This document shows, piece after piece, positions 7,362 to 16,279 of a stretch of 33,237 nt of DNA. The translations under genes and the position numbers were made by a program. The DNA is from an uncultured Flavobacteriales bacterium (GTDB lineage: Bacteria > Bacteroidota > Bacteroidia > Flavobacteriales_G > Salibacteraceae). Every line of letters starts with the position of its first letter. The first letter of the stretch is position 1. The notes below the pieces were generated by a model that saw only the letters and a list, made by a program, of their open reading frames with translations, was not told where the DNA came from and searched no databases. Location: contig CAJWSQ010000005.1 in assembly GCA_913045895.1 (NCBI GenBank), positions 1 through 33,237 of the forward strand, in the 5' to 3' direction.

Positions 7362-9206
7362 ATGCAAGATACAACTGAAGCATTAGATGAGGTGGTTGTG
7401 CTATTTGCGGGTGACTCCGGAGATGGTATGCAGCTTACCGGTAATCAGTTTACAAATACTACTGCTTTGTTTGGTAATGACGTTAGTACTTTCCCAAACT
7501 TTCCAGCTGAAATTCGCGCTCCACAGGGTACTGTTGGTGGTGTATCAGGGTTTCAAGTGAAATTTGGAAGTCATCGTTTATTCACGCCAGGTGATGAGGC
7601 AGATGTATTAGTAGCAATGAATGCAGCGGCTTTAAAAGCCAACTTTGATAAACTAAAAAAAGGTGGAGTTTTAATCGCTAACACCGATGGATTTGATTCT
7701 AAGAATTTAAAATTAGCCAATTGCGCTGATGTAAATCCGTTGCAAGCTGAGCGAATGAATGAATACAATGTTCAGGCATTTAACTTCACGCAACTAACAC
7801 TCGATACGCTTGCCGATACCGTTATCCCTAGAAAGGAAGCAGCAAGAAGCAAGAATATGTTTGTGTTGGGACTTTTGTATTGGATGTTCAATCGTTCGAT
7901 GGAGCCAACTGAGCGCTTCATTGAAACGAAGTTTCGCAAGAGTCCTGAACTAATAGAATCGAATTTAAAAGTATTGCGTGCCGGATATCATTTTGGTGAA
8001 ACCAATGAAGCTTTTGCACATCGCATAGATGTTAAGCCAGCTGAATTAGAACCAGGTGTTTACAGAAACATCATGGGGAATCAAGCGACAGCTTTAGGAT
8101 TAATTGCAGCGGCTAAAAAATCTGGATTGGAATTGTTTTACGGTTCGTATCCAATTACTCCAGCATCAGATATTTTACATGAATTGGCTAAACACCGCAA
8201 CTTTGGTGTGAAGACTTTTCAAGCTGAAGATGAGATTGCAGCTGTTGCTTCTTCTATTGGAGCATCGTTTGCAGGTTCATTGGGTGTTACGGCTTCATCT
8301 GGTCCTGGTATTGCTTTAAAGCAAGAAGCGATTGGTTTAGCAGTAATGCTTGAAATTCCTTTGGTGGTTGTGAATGTGCAACGTGGTGGGCCTTCAACTG
8401 GATTACCAACCAAAACAGAGCAAGCTGATCTAATGCAGGCGCTTTACGGTAGAAATGGAGAGGCTCAAATGCCTGTGGTAGCAGCTAATAGTCCTCAAGA
8501 AGCGTTTGATGCGGTTTATGAAGCCACAAGAATTGCATTGGAGTTTATGACTCCAGTAATGTTCTTGAGTGATGGATATATCGCTAACGGTGCTGAGCCA
8601 TGGAAATTCCCGAAAGCGGCTGATTTACCTGAATTGAAAACGCAAAAGATTTCTGAAGTTCCTTCTGAAGGATTCTTGCCATACAAACGAAATGCAGATT
8701 TAGTTCGTTCATGGGCAGTTCCTGGTACAAAAGGATTGGAGCATCGTTTGGGTGGTTTGGAAAAAGATGAGTTGACAGGTAATGTTTCTTACGATCCAGA
8801 TAACCATGAAAAAATGGTGAAGATCAGAGCTGAGAAAGTTGCCAATATCGCGAATCACATTCCTGAACAAACCATTGACCAAGGTCCTGAAAGTGGTGAA
8901 GTTTTAATTCTTGGTTGGGGATCTACTTACGGTGCTATTAAAACGGCAGTAGCGCAATTGAATCAAGAAGGATTTGAGGTTGCTCACGCACATTTGAGGT
9001 ATCTGAATCCGTTCCCTAAAAACTTGGGTGATTTACTTGAAAAGTATAATCAAGTAATTATTCCTGAGATGAACGATGGACAGTTAATCAATATCATTCA
9101 GGCTAAATACTCTAAGGTTTGTGTTCCTTTAGATAAGATCAAAGGAATTCCTTTTACGGCCAATGAAATCAAAGAAAAAGTAAAATCCATATACCCAGAA
9201 TCATGA
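7362..9206 (+). CDS. korA: 2-oxoacid:ferredoxin oxidoreductase, fused gamma-alpha subunit
   Basis: 614 aa. The N-terminal ~190 residues are the gamma domain ([17 protein letters not shown] near 14-30, then [21 protein letters not shown]). The alpha domain begins about residue 225 with the pyrimidine-binding block [18 protein letters not shown] and continues with [18 protein letters not shown] and [16 protein letters not shown]. The C-terminal region holds GWGSTYGAI and [10 protein letters not shown]. With KorB it interconverts 2-oxoglutarate and succinyl-CoA, or a related 2-oxoacid, using ferredoxin and TPP. The substrate is inferred from the usual Bacteroidota annotation. Its last four bases overlap korB (ATGA). 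Confidence 0.93.
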   Translation: MQDTTEALDEVVVLFAGDSGDGMQLTGNQFTNTTALFGNDVSTFPNFPAEIRAPQGTVGGVSGFQVKFGSHRLFTPGDEADVLVAMNAAALKANFDKLKKGGVLIANTDGFDSKNLKLANCADVNPLQAERMNEYNVQAFNFTQLTLDTLADTVIPRKEAARSKNMFVLGLLYWMFNRSMEPTERFIETKFRKSPELIESNLKVLRAGYHFGETNEAFAHRIDVKPAELEPGVYRNIMGNQATALGLIAAAKKSGLELFYGSYPITPASDILHELAKHRNFGVKTFQAEDEIAAVASSIGASFAGSLGVTASSGPGIALKQEAIGLAVMLEIPLVVVNVQRGGPSTGLPTKTEQADLMQALYGRNGEAQMPVVAANSPQEAFDAVYEATRIALEFMTPVMFLSDGYIANGAEPWKFPKAADLPELKTQKISEVPSEGFLPYKRNADLVRSWAVPGTKGLEHRLGGLEKDELTGNVSYDPDNHEKMVKIRAEKVANIANHIPEQTIDQGPESGEVLILGWGSTYGAIKTAVAQLNQEGFEVAHAHLRYLNPFPKNLGDLLEKYNQVIIPEMNDGQLINIIQAKYSKVCVPLDKIKGIPFTANEIKEKVKSIYPES

Positions 9207-10231
9207 GCGAAACAATCAAAGTACCGAAACTCAAAGCCAAAGATTTTGAATCTGATCAGGAAGTGAGATGGTGTCCAGGTTGTGGAGATCACGCTATTCT
9301 GAAACAAGTTCAAGCAGCAGTTGCTGAAATAGGCGTAGCGCCAGAAAATGTAGTATTCATTTCAGGGATTGGATGTTCATCTCGATTCCCGTATTACATG
9401 AATACCTATGGAATGCACAGTATTCACGGTAGAGCAACAGCAATTGCTAGTGGATTAAAAGCTGCACGCAAAGATTTAAGTGTTTGGATTGTCACTGGTG
9501 ATGGTGATAGCTTATCTATTGGTGGGAATCATTTAATTCACCTGTTGCGAAGAAACTTCAATGTAAATGTCCTGTTATTCAACAACGAGATTTACGGATT
9601 AACAAAAGGTCAGTATTCACCAACAAGTCCGTTGGGTTTGAATACAAAATCAAGCCCGATGGGAGTGATAGATCATCCGTTTAATCCAACAGCATTGGCT
9701 CTTGGAGCAGACGCAACATTTGTTTCTCGTGTAATTGATCGCGATCCTCGTCACTTGAAAAAAACCTTGATTGAAGCTAATGAGCATCAAGGAACTTCAT
9801 TTGTTGAGATTTATCAAAACTGCCCAGTATTTAATGATGGTGTATTCAGCAATTACACAGAACGTGGATTGAAAGAAGAGCACACATTATACATGGAAGC
9901 TGGAAAGCCGTTGGTTTACGCCAAAGAGACCAAAGGAATTCGTTTGAATGGATTAAAGCCTGAGATTGTTGATTTAACTACAGGTGAATTTTCTGCAGAC
10001 GATTGCTTGGTTCACGATCCAACTGATCGTACGCTGGCTGGTATTTTATCTCGATTCTTCGATAAACTGGAAGATGGCGGATTACCAAGACCTTTTGGTG
10101 TTTTCTATCAAGAAGACAGATTCAGATATGAAGAGGCTTTGCAACTCCAAATAGACGAAGCTATGGCTTCAAAAGGCGAAGGTGATTTAGATGCTTTGTT
10201 AGCAGGAAACAACAATTGGGTTATCCAATAA
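9203..10231 (+). CDS. korB: 2-oxoacid:ferredoxin oxidoreductase beta subunit (TPP-binding)
   Basis: 342 aa. The cluster motif [11 protein letters not shown] supplies C24 and C27; C58 (GIGCSSR) and C207 (QNCPVFNDG) are the probable remaining ligands of one [4Fe-4S] cluster, as in known two-subunit oxoacid:ferredoxin oxidoreductases. The TPP/Mg motif is [11 protein letters not shown] (98-108) with [11 protein letters not shown] downstream (127-137). The start ATG overlaps the korA stop (ATGA), indicating translational coupling. No ferredoxin-like or delta subunit is encoded next to it, so the electron acceptor must be encoded elsewhere. Confidence 0.95.
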   Translation: MSETIKVPKLKAKDFESDQEVRWCPGCGDHAILKQVQAAVAEIGVAPENVVFISGIGCSSRFPYYMNTYGMHSIHGRATAIASGLKAARKDLSVWIVTGDGDSLSIGGNHLIHLLRRNFNVNVLLFNNEIYGLTKGQYSPTSPLGLNTKSSPMGVIDHPFNPTALALGADATFVSRVIDRDPRHLKKTLIEANEHQGTSFVEIYQNCPVFNDGVFSNYTERGLKEEHTLYMEAGKPLVYAKETKGIRLNGLKPEIVDLTTGEFSADDCLVHDPTDRTLAGILSRFFDKLEDGGLPRPFGVFYQEDRFRYEEALQLQIDEAMASKGEGDLDALLAGNNNWVIQ

Positions 10232-10239
10232 TATCACAT

Positions 10240-10269
10240 AAAAAAAGCTCAGATCTTAGGATCTGAGCT
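10240..10269 (-). terminator. Terminator of nadE, overlapping its stop codon
   Basis: AGCTCAGATC (10246-10255) pairs perfectly with GATCTGAGCT (10260-10269) around a four-base loop that contains part of the nadE stop codon (10256-10258). On the minus strand it is followed by seven T (10246..10240). The right arm encodes the last NadE residues. It also lies 8 bases past the korB stop, but the plus-strand tail is poor in T. Confidence 0.85.
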
Positions 10270-11083
10270 CTTCTGGTATAATACAAACTGGAATTGGATC
10301 CATTTTGTGTTTATTCGCTTTGTGTCTACTGAGATATATCTCCCAAACTTCTTTTTGTCGATCGTTGTCAAAAATAGAGTCAACAGGTTCGTTGCCGTAT
10401 TTTTCTTGAGTCAACATGGCCCATTCTAGCTCGTCATAGGTTGCTCCAATTTGATCTTCATCAGTTCGGCCATCATCCCATAAACCATCAGTAGGTCTTG
10501 CTGTAAGGATGTCGTTGTTTACTCCAATTTCTTTACCTAAAGCATAAACTTCACTTTTCATTAAGTCAGCAATAGGAGATAGGTCAACACCACCATCACC
10601 GTATTTGGTGTAAAATCCAACGCCAAAATCTTCTACTTTATTACCAGTTCCACAAACTAGATAACCGTGTAAACCAGCAACTGAATAAAGTGAAATCATT
10701 CGCATGCGACTCCTAGTATTTGATAACGTCAAGAATTTTTGATCGATATCAGCATTTAAGTCTGCAACATTTTCAAGTGCACGAACAAAGTCATCGTAAG
10801 TTTCAGTTAAATCCAATTCAATGCTTTTAACGTTGTTGTATCGCTGCTTTAATGTGTCAATGTGATTTCTACTTCTGCTTACTTGATCTTTTGCCTGATG
10901 AATGGGCATTTCCATTACAATAACATTCAATCCGGTTTTAGCACAAAGTGTACTTACAACTGCTGAGTCAATTCCCCCAGATACGCCAATAACGTATCCA
11001 TTAACTCGAGCAGATTTTGCATAATCTGTTAGCCATTCAACAATGAAATCGGCTACTTCTTTTGTTTTGATCGTATCTGCCAT
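10256..11083 (-). CDS. nadE: NH3-dependent NAD+ synthetase
   Basis: 275 aa. It amidates deamido-NAD+ to NAD+ with ATP and ammonia, the last step of NAD synthesis. The PP-loop motif is GVSGGIDSAVVS (33-44). Further family blocks are GTGNKVEDFGVGFYTKYGDG, DLSPIADLMKSEVY and RPTDGLWDDGRTDEDQIG. There is no N-terminal nitrilase/glutaminase domain, so ammonia is the expected nitrogen donor. It lies 14 bases after the beta-barrel gene on the same strand and probably shares its transcript. The stop codon is in the loop of the transcription terminator. Confidence 0.95.
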   Translation of the reverse strand: MADTIKTKEVADFIVEWLTDYAKSARVNGYVIGVSGGIDSAVVSTLCAKTGLNVIVMEMPIHQAKDQVSRSRNHIDTLKQRYNNVKSIELDLTETYDDFVRALENVADLNADIDQKFLTLSNTRSRMRMISLYSVAGLHGYLVCGTGNKVEDFGVGFYTKYGDGGVDLSPIADLMKSEVYALGKEIGVNNDILTARPTDGLWDDGRTDEDQIGATYDELEWAMLTQEKYGNEPVDSIFDNDRQKEVWEIYLSRHKANKHKMDPIPVCIIPEELRS

Positions 11084-11097
11084 CGATCTGTGTTTTA

Positions 11098-11835
11098 TTA
11101 AAACATTACACCCAGGTGCAATGCAAGGTAATGTAATCTATTTCTACGTTCTTTATCTTCAACAGGAAACCCATTGTCGATAACGGTTTGGTTATTGTCA
11201 GTTAAGTACGCTTTTCCGCCAACAATGTTGGTTAATCCGTTGTGATAAATCAATCCAGCAACCAATCTTGTTTTTCCGCTGAGGTTGTACTCCAATCCGC
11301 CACCAATAATTAAATCAGAGCGAAACGCTTGAACAGCATCAGAAACATCTTCACCATCATTCGATTCAAAATCGTTACTTAAATCAGCATTTGCTTTAAT
11401 ATTCCAGCCTACTTCAGCGCCAAATAGCCCCCAGTAATACATATAACCAATTTCGCTGGTGCGAAGTTTAATTGCCAATGGAATATCTATATACCTCAAA
11501 TTATAGTTGGCCTCGGTTTCAGTTGCTACATAAGTTCCTAATTCGGTCTGGTGGGCATCAGCGTAGCTCATTTCTCCACCTAAATGAGAGATTAAAAAAC
11601 CAGTGCTAAAACTGTAGTTTTCATCTCCAAACAATCTGAAATCTGCATTCAGTCCATATTGAATACCAGCTTTTACTCCTTCACGGTTATAGCCTTGGTT
11701 GTCAGGAGATATCCAGCCTATATTTGGACTAAGTTGCAGGCCGAGTCTAACTTTTCTTCCGTCCTGTGCGTAAGTTTGTGAATAGATTAGGGTGGTTAGC
11801 AACAAGAAACAAACAATTCTAAGATGTGCTTTCAT
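11098..11835 (-). CDS. Outer-membrane beta-barrel protein, PorT-family type
   Basis: 245 aa from ATG at 11835..11833. A longer frame starting with TTG at 11847 would put four extra residues before a good signal peptide, so the ATG is preferred. Residues 1-23 are a signal peptide ending TYA before Q24. The rest alternates short polar and aromatic strands, such as KVRLGLQLSPNIGW, YSFSTGFLISHLGG and LEYNLSGKTRLVAGLIYHNG, and ends in a strand closing with LALHLGVMF, typical of small barrels (outer membrane beta-barrel domain 2). The function is unknown. The label PorT-family is by fold; I do not see the features needed to call it the type IX secretion protein PorT/SprT itself. Confidence 0.78.
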   Translation of the reverse strand: MKAHLRIVCFLLLTTLIYSQTYAQDGRKVRLGLQLSPNIGWISPDNQGYNREGVKAGIQYGLNADFRLFGDENYSFSTGFLISHLGGEMSYADAHQTELGTYVATETEANYNLRYIDIPLAIKLRTSEIGYMYYWGLFGAEVGWNIKANADLSNDFESNDGEDVSDAVQAFRSDLIIGGGLEYNLSGKTRLVAGLIYHNGLTNIVGGKAYLTDNNQTVIDNGFPVEDKERRNRLHYLALHLGVMF

Positions 11836-11842
11836 ACTTTTG
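11835..11842 (+). promoter_or_regulatory. Possible gldB promoter -7 element in the divergent intergenic region
   Basis: TACTTTTG is an exact TAnnTTTG match 40 bases before the gldB ATG. Its first base overlaps the start codon of the divergent barrel gene, so the two genes share a 47-base control region. On the other strand TATTTTAG (11863..11856) is a one-mismatch candidate for the barrel gene. No clear -33 TTG is seen for either. Confidence 0.4.
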
Positions 11843-11882
11843 CCCAAGTTTCCAACTAAAATACAACCTTAAAAGAGCTAGT

Positions 11883-12899
11883 ATGCTATATATTAAACGT
11901 GTTTTTCATATTCTACTGTTAATTACCTTTTTGGTGGGGTGTAATACCAATCCGTTGGATGTAGATGTGAGTCATGTTTCAATTGATATGCCGATTAATA
12001 GGCTTGAAAAACAGATGCAGGATTACGATTTAGATCAACCTGAAGCGTATCAAGAAAACTTGCTGAAAAAATATGGGGATTTCTACAACTTATACATTCA
12101 GCGAGTATTGCAATTGGGTCATGTTCAAGATCCAGCGTTGGTTTACTCCATTAAGGAGTATTTAAATGACCCTGTTATTGCTAAAATGTTTGATGCTGTC
12201 GATTCTTCTTTTGCTGATTTACAAGTAGAAGAGTCATTGATCAAAGAAGGATTTCAGCACTACAAATATTATTTTCCTGAGGCTAAGTTGCCTTTGGTTG
12301 CAACATTTGTGACTAATTTCAATTACAATGTAGTTGCGGCTGATAGTGCTTTAGGAATAGGTTTAGAAATGTATTTAGGAAGTGATAATCAGTTCTACAA
12401 AAACATTGGAATGCCTGAATACAGAAGTGCTACAGCCGATAGAGTTTACATGCCGTATGATGCTGTTAGAGGCTGGGTGCTTTCAGAGTTTGAAGGCTCA
12501 ATGGATGGGCAAGACCTCCTTTCTTTAATCATAGGATATGGTAAAACCATGTATTTAATGGATGCCTGTTTTCCCAATGATCAAGACTATTTAAAAATCA
12601 GATACACCAAAGATGAATTGAACTGGTGCGAAATGAGTGAGTGGAGTATATGGTCAGCGATTTTAGATGCAGACATATTATATAGTACCGATAGCGATGT
12701 AATACGCGCTTACACTGGTGAAGGGCCATTTACTCCGGGTATGCCAAAAGAATCTCCATCTAGAATAGGATTGTGGTTGGGTTGGCAAGTGGTTCGATCG
12801 TATATGAAAGAACATCCCGAAACATCTATTCCACAATTAATGAGACTAACCAACGCACAAGAAATTTTACAACAATCAGGATATAAGCCAACGAAATAA
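11883..12899 (+). CDS. gldB: Gliding motility lipoprotein GldB
   Basis: 338 aa from ATG at 11883. An in-frame GTG at 11826 would add 19 residues with no signal features and run over the start of the divergent gene, so it is rejected. The N-terminus is a lipoprotein signal with lipobox LVGC, making C20 the lipidated residue. The body matches the GldB pattern: IDMPINRLEKQM near the start, then YGDFYNLYIQRVLQLG, LPLVATFVTNFNYNV, and a late block RIGLWLGWQVVRSYM. GldB is needed for gliding in Flavobacterium johnsoniae, where its molecular role is unclear. gldC follows 9 bases after the stop, the known gldBC order, which strengthens both calls. Confidence 0.88.
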   Translation: MLYIKRVFHILLLITFLVGCNTNPLDVDVSHVSIDMPINRLEKQMQDYDLDQPEAYQENLLKKYGDFYNLYIQRVLQLGHVQDPALVYSIKEYLNDPVIAKMFDAVDSSFADLQVEESLIKEGFQHYKYYFPEAKLPLVATFVTNFNYNVVAADSALGIGLEMYLGSDNQFYKNIGMPEYRSATADRVYMPYDAVRGWVLSEFEGSMDGQDLLSLIIGYGKTMYLMDACFPNDQDYLKIRYTKDELNWCEMSEWSIWSAILDADILYSTDSDVIRAYTGEGPFTPGMPKESPSRIGLWLGWQVVRSYMKEHPETSIPQLMRLTNAQEILQQSGYKPTK

Positions 12900-12908
12900 A
12901 TCAAGCAT

Positions 12909-13241
12909 ATGAAAAAATCAGATATAAACTTTACAATCGGTTTAGACGAGAATCAAATTCCAGAAGAAATCACTTGGAAAGCAGAAGATAATGGCGATAA
13001 AGGTGCTGCAGACGCAGTAATGTTAGCTATTTGGGATAGTATGGATAAAAACACACTTCGCATTGATTTGTGGACAAAACACATGATGGTAGATGACATG
13101 AAGTTATTTACATATCAATCTATGCTAACTATGGCTGATACTTTTGCACGTGCAACTGGCGAAGAAAAAATGGCGCAAGAAATGCGTGATTTCGCTATGC
13201 AGTTTGGTCAAAAAATGGAATTGATTAAGCCTGCTGAGTAA
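12909..13241 (+). CDS. gldC: Gliding motility protein GldC
   Basis: 110 aa, soluble, with no signal peptide. It has the GldC pattern: an IPEEITWKAED block (17-27), an IWDSMDKNTLRIDLWTK stretch, MMVDDMKLF, then TMADTFARATGEEKMA and a helical end. In Flavobacterium johnsoniae GldC supports efficient gliding but is less essential than GldB. It forms a two-gene operon with gldB. Its last 17 bases overlap the 3' end of the convergent GTPase gene. No terminator hairpin is seen at this junction. Confidence 0.9.
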   Translation: MKKSDINFTIGLDENQIPEEITWKAEDNGDKGAADAVMLAIWDSMDKNTLRIDLWTKHMMVDDMKLFTYQSMLTMADTFARATGEEKMAQEMRDFAMQFGQKMELIKPAE

Positions 13242-13833
13242 AAATTGAATTTGTATGGTCAATAAACTGGAGCAGCTCTTGTTTGCCTGCTCCGGTTTGT
13301 GCCGAAGTCTTATAAATTGGAGGGAGCTCTTCCCATAATTCCAACATTTTTGAAGTGTACTGCTTCATGTTTTTCATCAACTCAGAACTAGAAAGTTTAT
13401 CTGTTTTGGTGAAAACCATTACAAATGGCAGGCGATTTATACCAAGCCACTCCATAAAATCCAAATCAATTTGTTGAGGTGGAAGTCTTGAGTCTAACAG
13501 AACGCAAACGCACATCAAGTTTTCGCGTTTCTTCAAATAGTTGGTGATTAGTTGGTGGAATTGCAAGCGAGATTTCTTACTCACTTTTGCGTATCCATAT
13601 CCGGGTAAATCTACAATATACCAACTGTCATCAATAATAAAATGATTGATGAGTTGCGTTTTTCCTGGTTTACCAGATGTTTTAGCCAATCCTTTATGAT
13701 TAACGAGCATGTTAATCAATGATGATTTACCCACATTACTCCTACCAATAAAGGCGTACTCTGGTATTTTCGGATCTGGGCATTTGCTCACATCCGTATT
13801 ACTCATTAAAAACTTAGCGTTGGTAATTTCCAT
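13225..13833 (-). CDS. yihA: Ribosome-assembly GTPase EngB/YsxC/YihA
   Basis: 202 aa, the usual size. All GTPase motifs are present: G1 GRSNVGKSS (30-38), G3 DLPGYG (75-80) and G4 TKTD (142-145). The family acts in late assembly of the large ribosomal subunit. The G2 region KPGKTQLINHF is typical. It starts four bases after the alpha/beta hydrolase stop and is probably co-transcribed with it. The 3' end overlaps convergent gldC. Confidence 0.95.
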   Translation of the reverse strand: MEITNAKFLMSNTDVSKCPDPKIPEYAFIGRSNVGKSSLINMLVNHKGLAKTSGKPGKTQLINHFIIDDSWYIVDLPGYGYAKVSKKSRLQFHQLITNYLKKRENLMCVCVLLDSRLPPQQIDLDFMEWLGINRLPFVMVFTKTDKLSSSELMKNMKQYTSKMLELWEELPPIYKTSAQTGAGKQELLQFIDHTNSIFTQQA

Positions 13834-13837
13834 TAAA

Positions 13838-14599
13838 TTATCCGAAGTGTTTTGCTAGCCATGTGCTAACAATGTCATTGAATTGTTGCGGGCGCTCCAT
13901 CATTGGTGCGTGACCACATTTCTCAATCCAAAATAGCTCAGCATTTGGAAGTAATTCTTCAAACTCTTCTGCTACTTCAGGAGGGGTGATTGTATCGTTT
14001 TTACCCCAAACCAAACAAACAGGAAGATCCATGTTTGGAAGGTCTTTACTCATGTTATGTCTAATAGCTGATTTAGCTAAAGATAAAACGCGAACTACTT
14101 TGCCTTTGTCATTTACAATGTCAAAGCATTCGTCAACTAAATCGTCAGTTGCGTTTTCTGGATCGAAGAAAGTTTCAGCAACTTTGGTTCTTACGAAATC
14201 TTTGTTTCCGCGTTTAGGGAATGTTGATCCCATGGCGTTTTCATACAAACCGCTGCTACCAGTTAAGGTTAACGACTTTACTTTTTCAGGGTGGCTGTTA
14301 GCATATACTAACGCAACATGTCCACCTAAAGAATTACCCAATAAGTGTACCTCTTTATACCCTTTAAATTCGATGAAATCCGAAACGAATTTGGAGAGGT
14401 TCTTAACATTAGTGTTAATCACTGGTAATTCGTAAATCGGCATTAAGGGAATAACCACTTTATACTTGTCTGAAAAGTGATTTAAAACATCTTTAAAATT
14501 ACTTAAAGCCCCAAAAAGTCCGTGAAGCAACATTATTACCGGTCCTTCTCCTTGTTCTACGTATTCGTAACCGGCTTCCCTTTGTATACTGTCTTCCAT
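13838..14599 (-). CDS. Alpha/beta hydrolase
   Basis: 253 aa from ATG at 14599..14597. The frame could be extended to 14707, but the added 36 residues are unlike the family and lie in an otherwise non-coding stretch; an intermediate ATG at 14632 remains possible. The oxyanion-hole motif is LLHGLFGALSNF (24-35), the nucleophile elbow is GNSLGG (S90), and the likely acid and His are D202 (WGKNDTITP) and H230 (CGHAPMMERP). This is a complete catalytic triad of the MhpC/MenH-like group. The substrate is unknown. The gene precedes yihA by four bases, an operon arrangement. Confidence 0.85.
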   Translation of the reverse strand: MEDSIQREAGYEYVEQGEGPVIMLLHGLFGALSNFKDVLNHFSDKYKVVIPLMPIYELPVINTNVKNLSKFVSDFIEFKGYKEVHLLGNSLGGHVALVYANSHPEKVKSLTLTGSSGLYENAMGSTFPKRGNKDFVRTKVAETFFDPENATDDLVDECFDIVNDKGKVVRVLSLAKSAIRHNMSKDLPNMDLPVCLVWGKNDTITPPEVAEEFEELLPNAELFWIEKCGHAPMMERPQQFNDIVSTWLAKHFG

Positions 14600-14837
14600 A
14601 ATTGCTTTTCTAGCAAATCCAAAAATAGACATTCTGCATGGATTGGTGCCTAAATCTGAGATTCGTGTTAACAGCCGAGTGTTGATTGTTATTTTCAGAT
14701 TACCCACTATCCTACACGAAACTGACCGTTTTTTGTTTCATCTCCTTAAAATCCTTCAACTTCTTCTCAACTCTCTTTTTGGTTTAAGCCCCAATTGTGG
14801 TGTTTATAACCCCAGATTTCTTGTAAGTTTTCAACAA
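14600..14837. other. Intergenic region between the hydrolase start and the MraZ operator
   Basis: No supported gene is seen here. It is pyrimidine-rich on the plus strand around 14726-14780 and should hold the minus-strand promoter of the hydrolase-yihA pair, for which no exact TAnnTTTG was found. Its left 108 bases are open in the hydrolase frame but do not resemble the protein family. Confidence 0.5.
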
Positions 14838-14881
14838 AGTGGGAGAAAGTGGTAAATAGTGGGTGATTTTCCATAATTTTA
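14838..14881 (+). promoter_or_regulatory. MraZ operator repeats and promoter of the dcw cluster
   Basis: Three direct repeats, AGTGGG (14838), AGTGGT (14848) and AGTGGG (14858), lie exactly 10 bp apart, giving TGGGA-N5-TGGTA-N5-TGGGT. MraZ of E. coli and other bacteria binds such TGGGN repeats with 5-bp spacers before its own gene and represses the cluster. A one-mismatch -7 element, TAATTTTA (14874-14881), follows, so the repeats would cover the -33 region. The mraZ ATG is at 14910. Confidence 0.8.
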
Positions 14882-14909
14882 CACTCTGAAAAGGAATTCT
14901 TGTTGAAGA

Positions 14910-15377
14910 ATGGCAAATTTCATAGGCGAATACAACTGTAAAATAGATGCGAAGGGTCGCTTTGCATTCCCTGCTGGGCTGAAGAAACAGCTCGATCCAG
15001 CAGCACAGGAGAAGTTTGTCTTGAACAGAGGGTTTGAAGGGTGTTTGGTTTTGTATCCGCAAAATGAGTGGGAGAAGGAAACGGCACGCTTCGCTAAGCT
15101 CAACCTTTTCGTGGCTAAAAACAGAAAATTCTACCGCCAGTTCCACAATGGAGCAACTGAAGTTTCAATGGATGCTGCGGGTAGATTGTTGATGCCGAAA
15201 CAACTGGCAGTGTTTGCTGGAATCACCAAAGAGATCGTGTTGTTTGCTTATGCGAACAGAATAGAGGTGTGGGATAAAGAGAAGTATGATCAGGTGATGG
15301 ATGATGGTGTGGATGATTTTGCTGACTTGGCAGAAGATGTGATGGGTCAGTTGAATGATGAAGAAGGCGCTGAATAA
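14910..15377 (+). CDS. mraZ: Transcriptional regulator MraZ
   Basis: 155 aa. It has two SpoVT/AbrB-like swapped-hairpin half domains, each with the DxxGR motif: DAKGR (13-17) and DAAGR (88-92). MraZ forms a ring-shaped oligomer and autoregulates the division and cell-wall cluster. It is the first gene of the cluster here, with its operator repeats about 50 bases upstream. The tail after residue ~130 is acidic. rsmH begins two bases after its stop. Confidence 0.96.
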   Translation: MANFIGEYNCKIDAKGRFAFPAGLKKQLDPAAQEKFVLNRGFEGCLVLYPQNEWEKETARFAKLNLFVAKNRKFYRQFHNGATEVSMDAAGRLLMPKQLAVFAGITKEIVLFAYANRIEVWDKEKYDQVMDDGVDDFADLAEDVMGQLNDEEGAE

Positions 15378-15379
15378 GC

Positions 15380-16279
15380 ATGTATCATAAATCGGTATTA
15401 CTCAAAGAATCAGTAGATGGGTTGGATATCCAGCCCGATGGCATCTATGTAGATGTCACATTTGGTGGTGGTGGACATAGCCGAGAGATATTGAAAAGAT
15501 TGGATTCTGGTCGTTTGGTGGCTTTTGATCAGGATGCTGATGCGGTGGATAATGAAATTGAAGATGATCGCTTTTTGTTGGTTCGTCAAAACTTCAGGTA
15601 TCTCCGCAATTTTTTAAAGCTACACAGAGCTCTTCCATTTAATGGGTTGTTGGCTGATTTGGGTGTTTCTTCTCATCAGTTTGATGCTGGGGGTAGAGGT
15701 TTTTCCATTCGATTTGATGGTCCGCTTGATATGCGAATGAATCAAAAAGTTGGGGTTTCTGCCAAAGAGGTGTTGAATGAATACGAAGAAGATCAGCTGC
15801 TGAAAATTTTTCGTGTTTACGGAGAGATAAAGCAAGCTGGGCGATTGGTGAATTTGATCGTGAAAAACAGGTTGAATGATCCAATTGAAACCACAAGCCA
15901 GTTGATTGGATTACTGGAAACGATTGCTCCTTTTAAAAAGCAAAATCAATTCTATGCTCAAGTATTTCAGGCGTTGCGCATTGAGGTGAATGACGAATTG
16001 AAAGCTTTAGAGGAAATGTTGGTTCAGGCTTCTGAAGGATTAGCTCCAGGTGGTCGTTTGGTGGTGATTTCTTATCACTCATTAGAAGATCGATTGGTGA
16101 AGAATTTCTTCAAGACTGGAAATTTTCAAGGTGACTTGGAGAAAGATTTTTTCGGAAATATCCAAAGACCATTAGATCCGCTTAGTGGAAAAGTAATTAT
16201 TCCAACTGAGCAAGAGATTCAAGAGAATCCGAGAGCTAGAAGTGCAAAAATGAGAATAGCGGTAAAACGCCATGAATAG
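15380..16279 (+). CDS. rsmH: 16S rRNA (cytosine(1402)-N4)-methyltransferase RsmH
   Basis: 299 aa. It methylates C1402 in the ribosomal P site using SAM. The SAM motif DVTFGGGGHSREIL spans residues 25-38. Other family blocks are FNGLLADLGVSSHQFD, GRGFSIRFDGPLDMRMN, QVFQALRIEVNDEL and VISYHSLEDRLVK, and it ends NPRARSAKMRIAVK. It is the standard second gene of the dcw cluster. It overlaps the ftsL start by 8 bp. Confidence 0.97.
   Translation: MYHKSVLLKESVDGLDIQPDGIYVDVTFGGGGHSREILKRLDSGRLVAFDQDADAVDNEIEDDRFLLVRQNFRYLRNFLKLHRALPFNGLLADLGVSSHQFDAGGRGFSIRFDGPLDMRMNQKVGVSAKEVLNEYEEDQLLKIFRVYGEIKQAGRLVNLIVKNRLNDPIETTSQLIGLLETIAPFKKQNQFYAQVFQALRIEVNDELKALEEMLVQASEGLAPGGRLVVISYHSLEDRLVKNFFKTGNFQGDLEKDFFGNIQRPLDPLSGKVIIPTEQEIQENPRARSAKMRIAVKRHE

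Noticed and set aside
11826-11882. GTG-initiated N-terminal extension of GldB
   Set aside because: It puts 19 extra residues before a good lipoprotein signal and overlaps the start of the divergent barrel gene; the ATG at 11883 is better.
14600-14707. 36-residue N-terminal extension of the alpha/beta hydrolase
   Set aside because: The added residues are unlike the family, which normally begins shortly before the oxyanion-hole strand.
14784-15146. Open frames on the minus strand across mraZ
   Set aside because: They are shadows of mraZ and its operator region, with no domain features.
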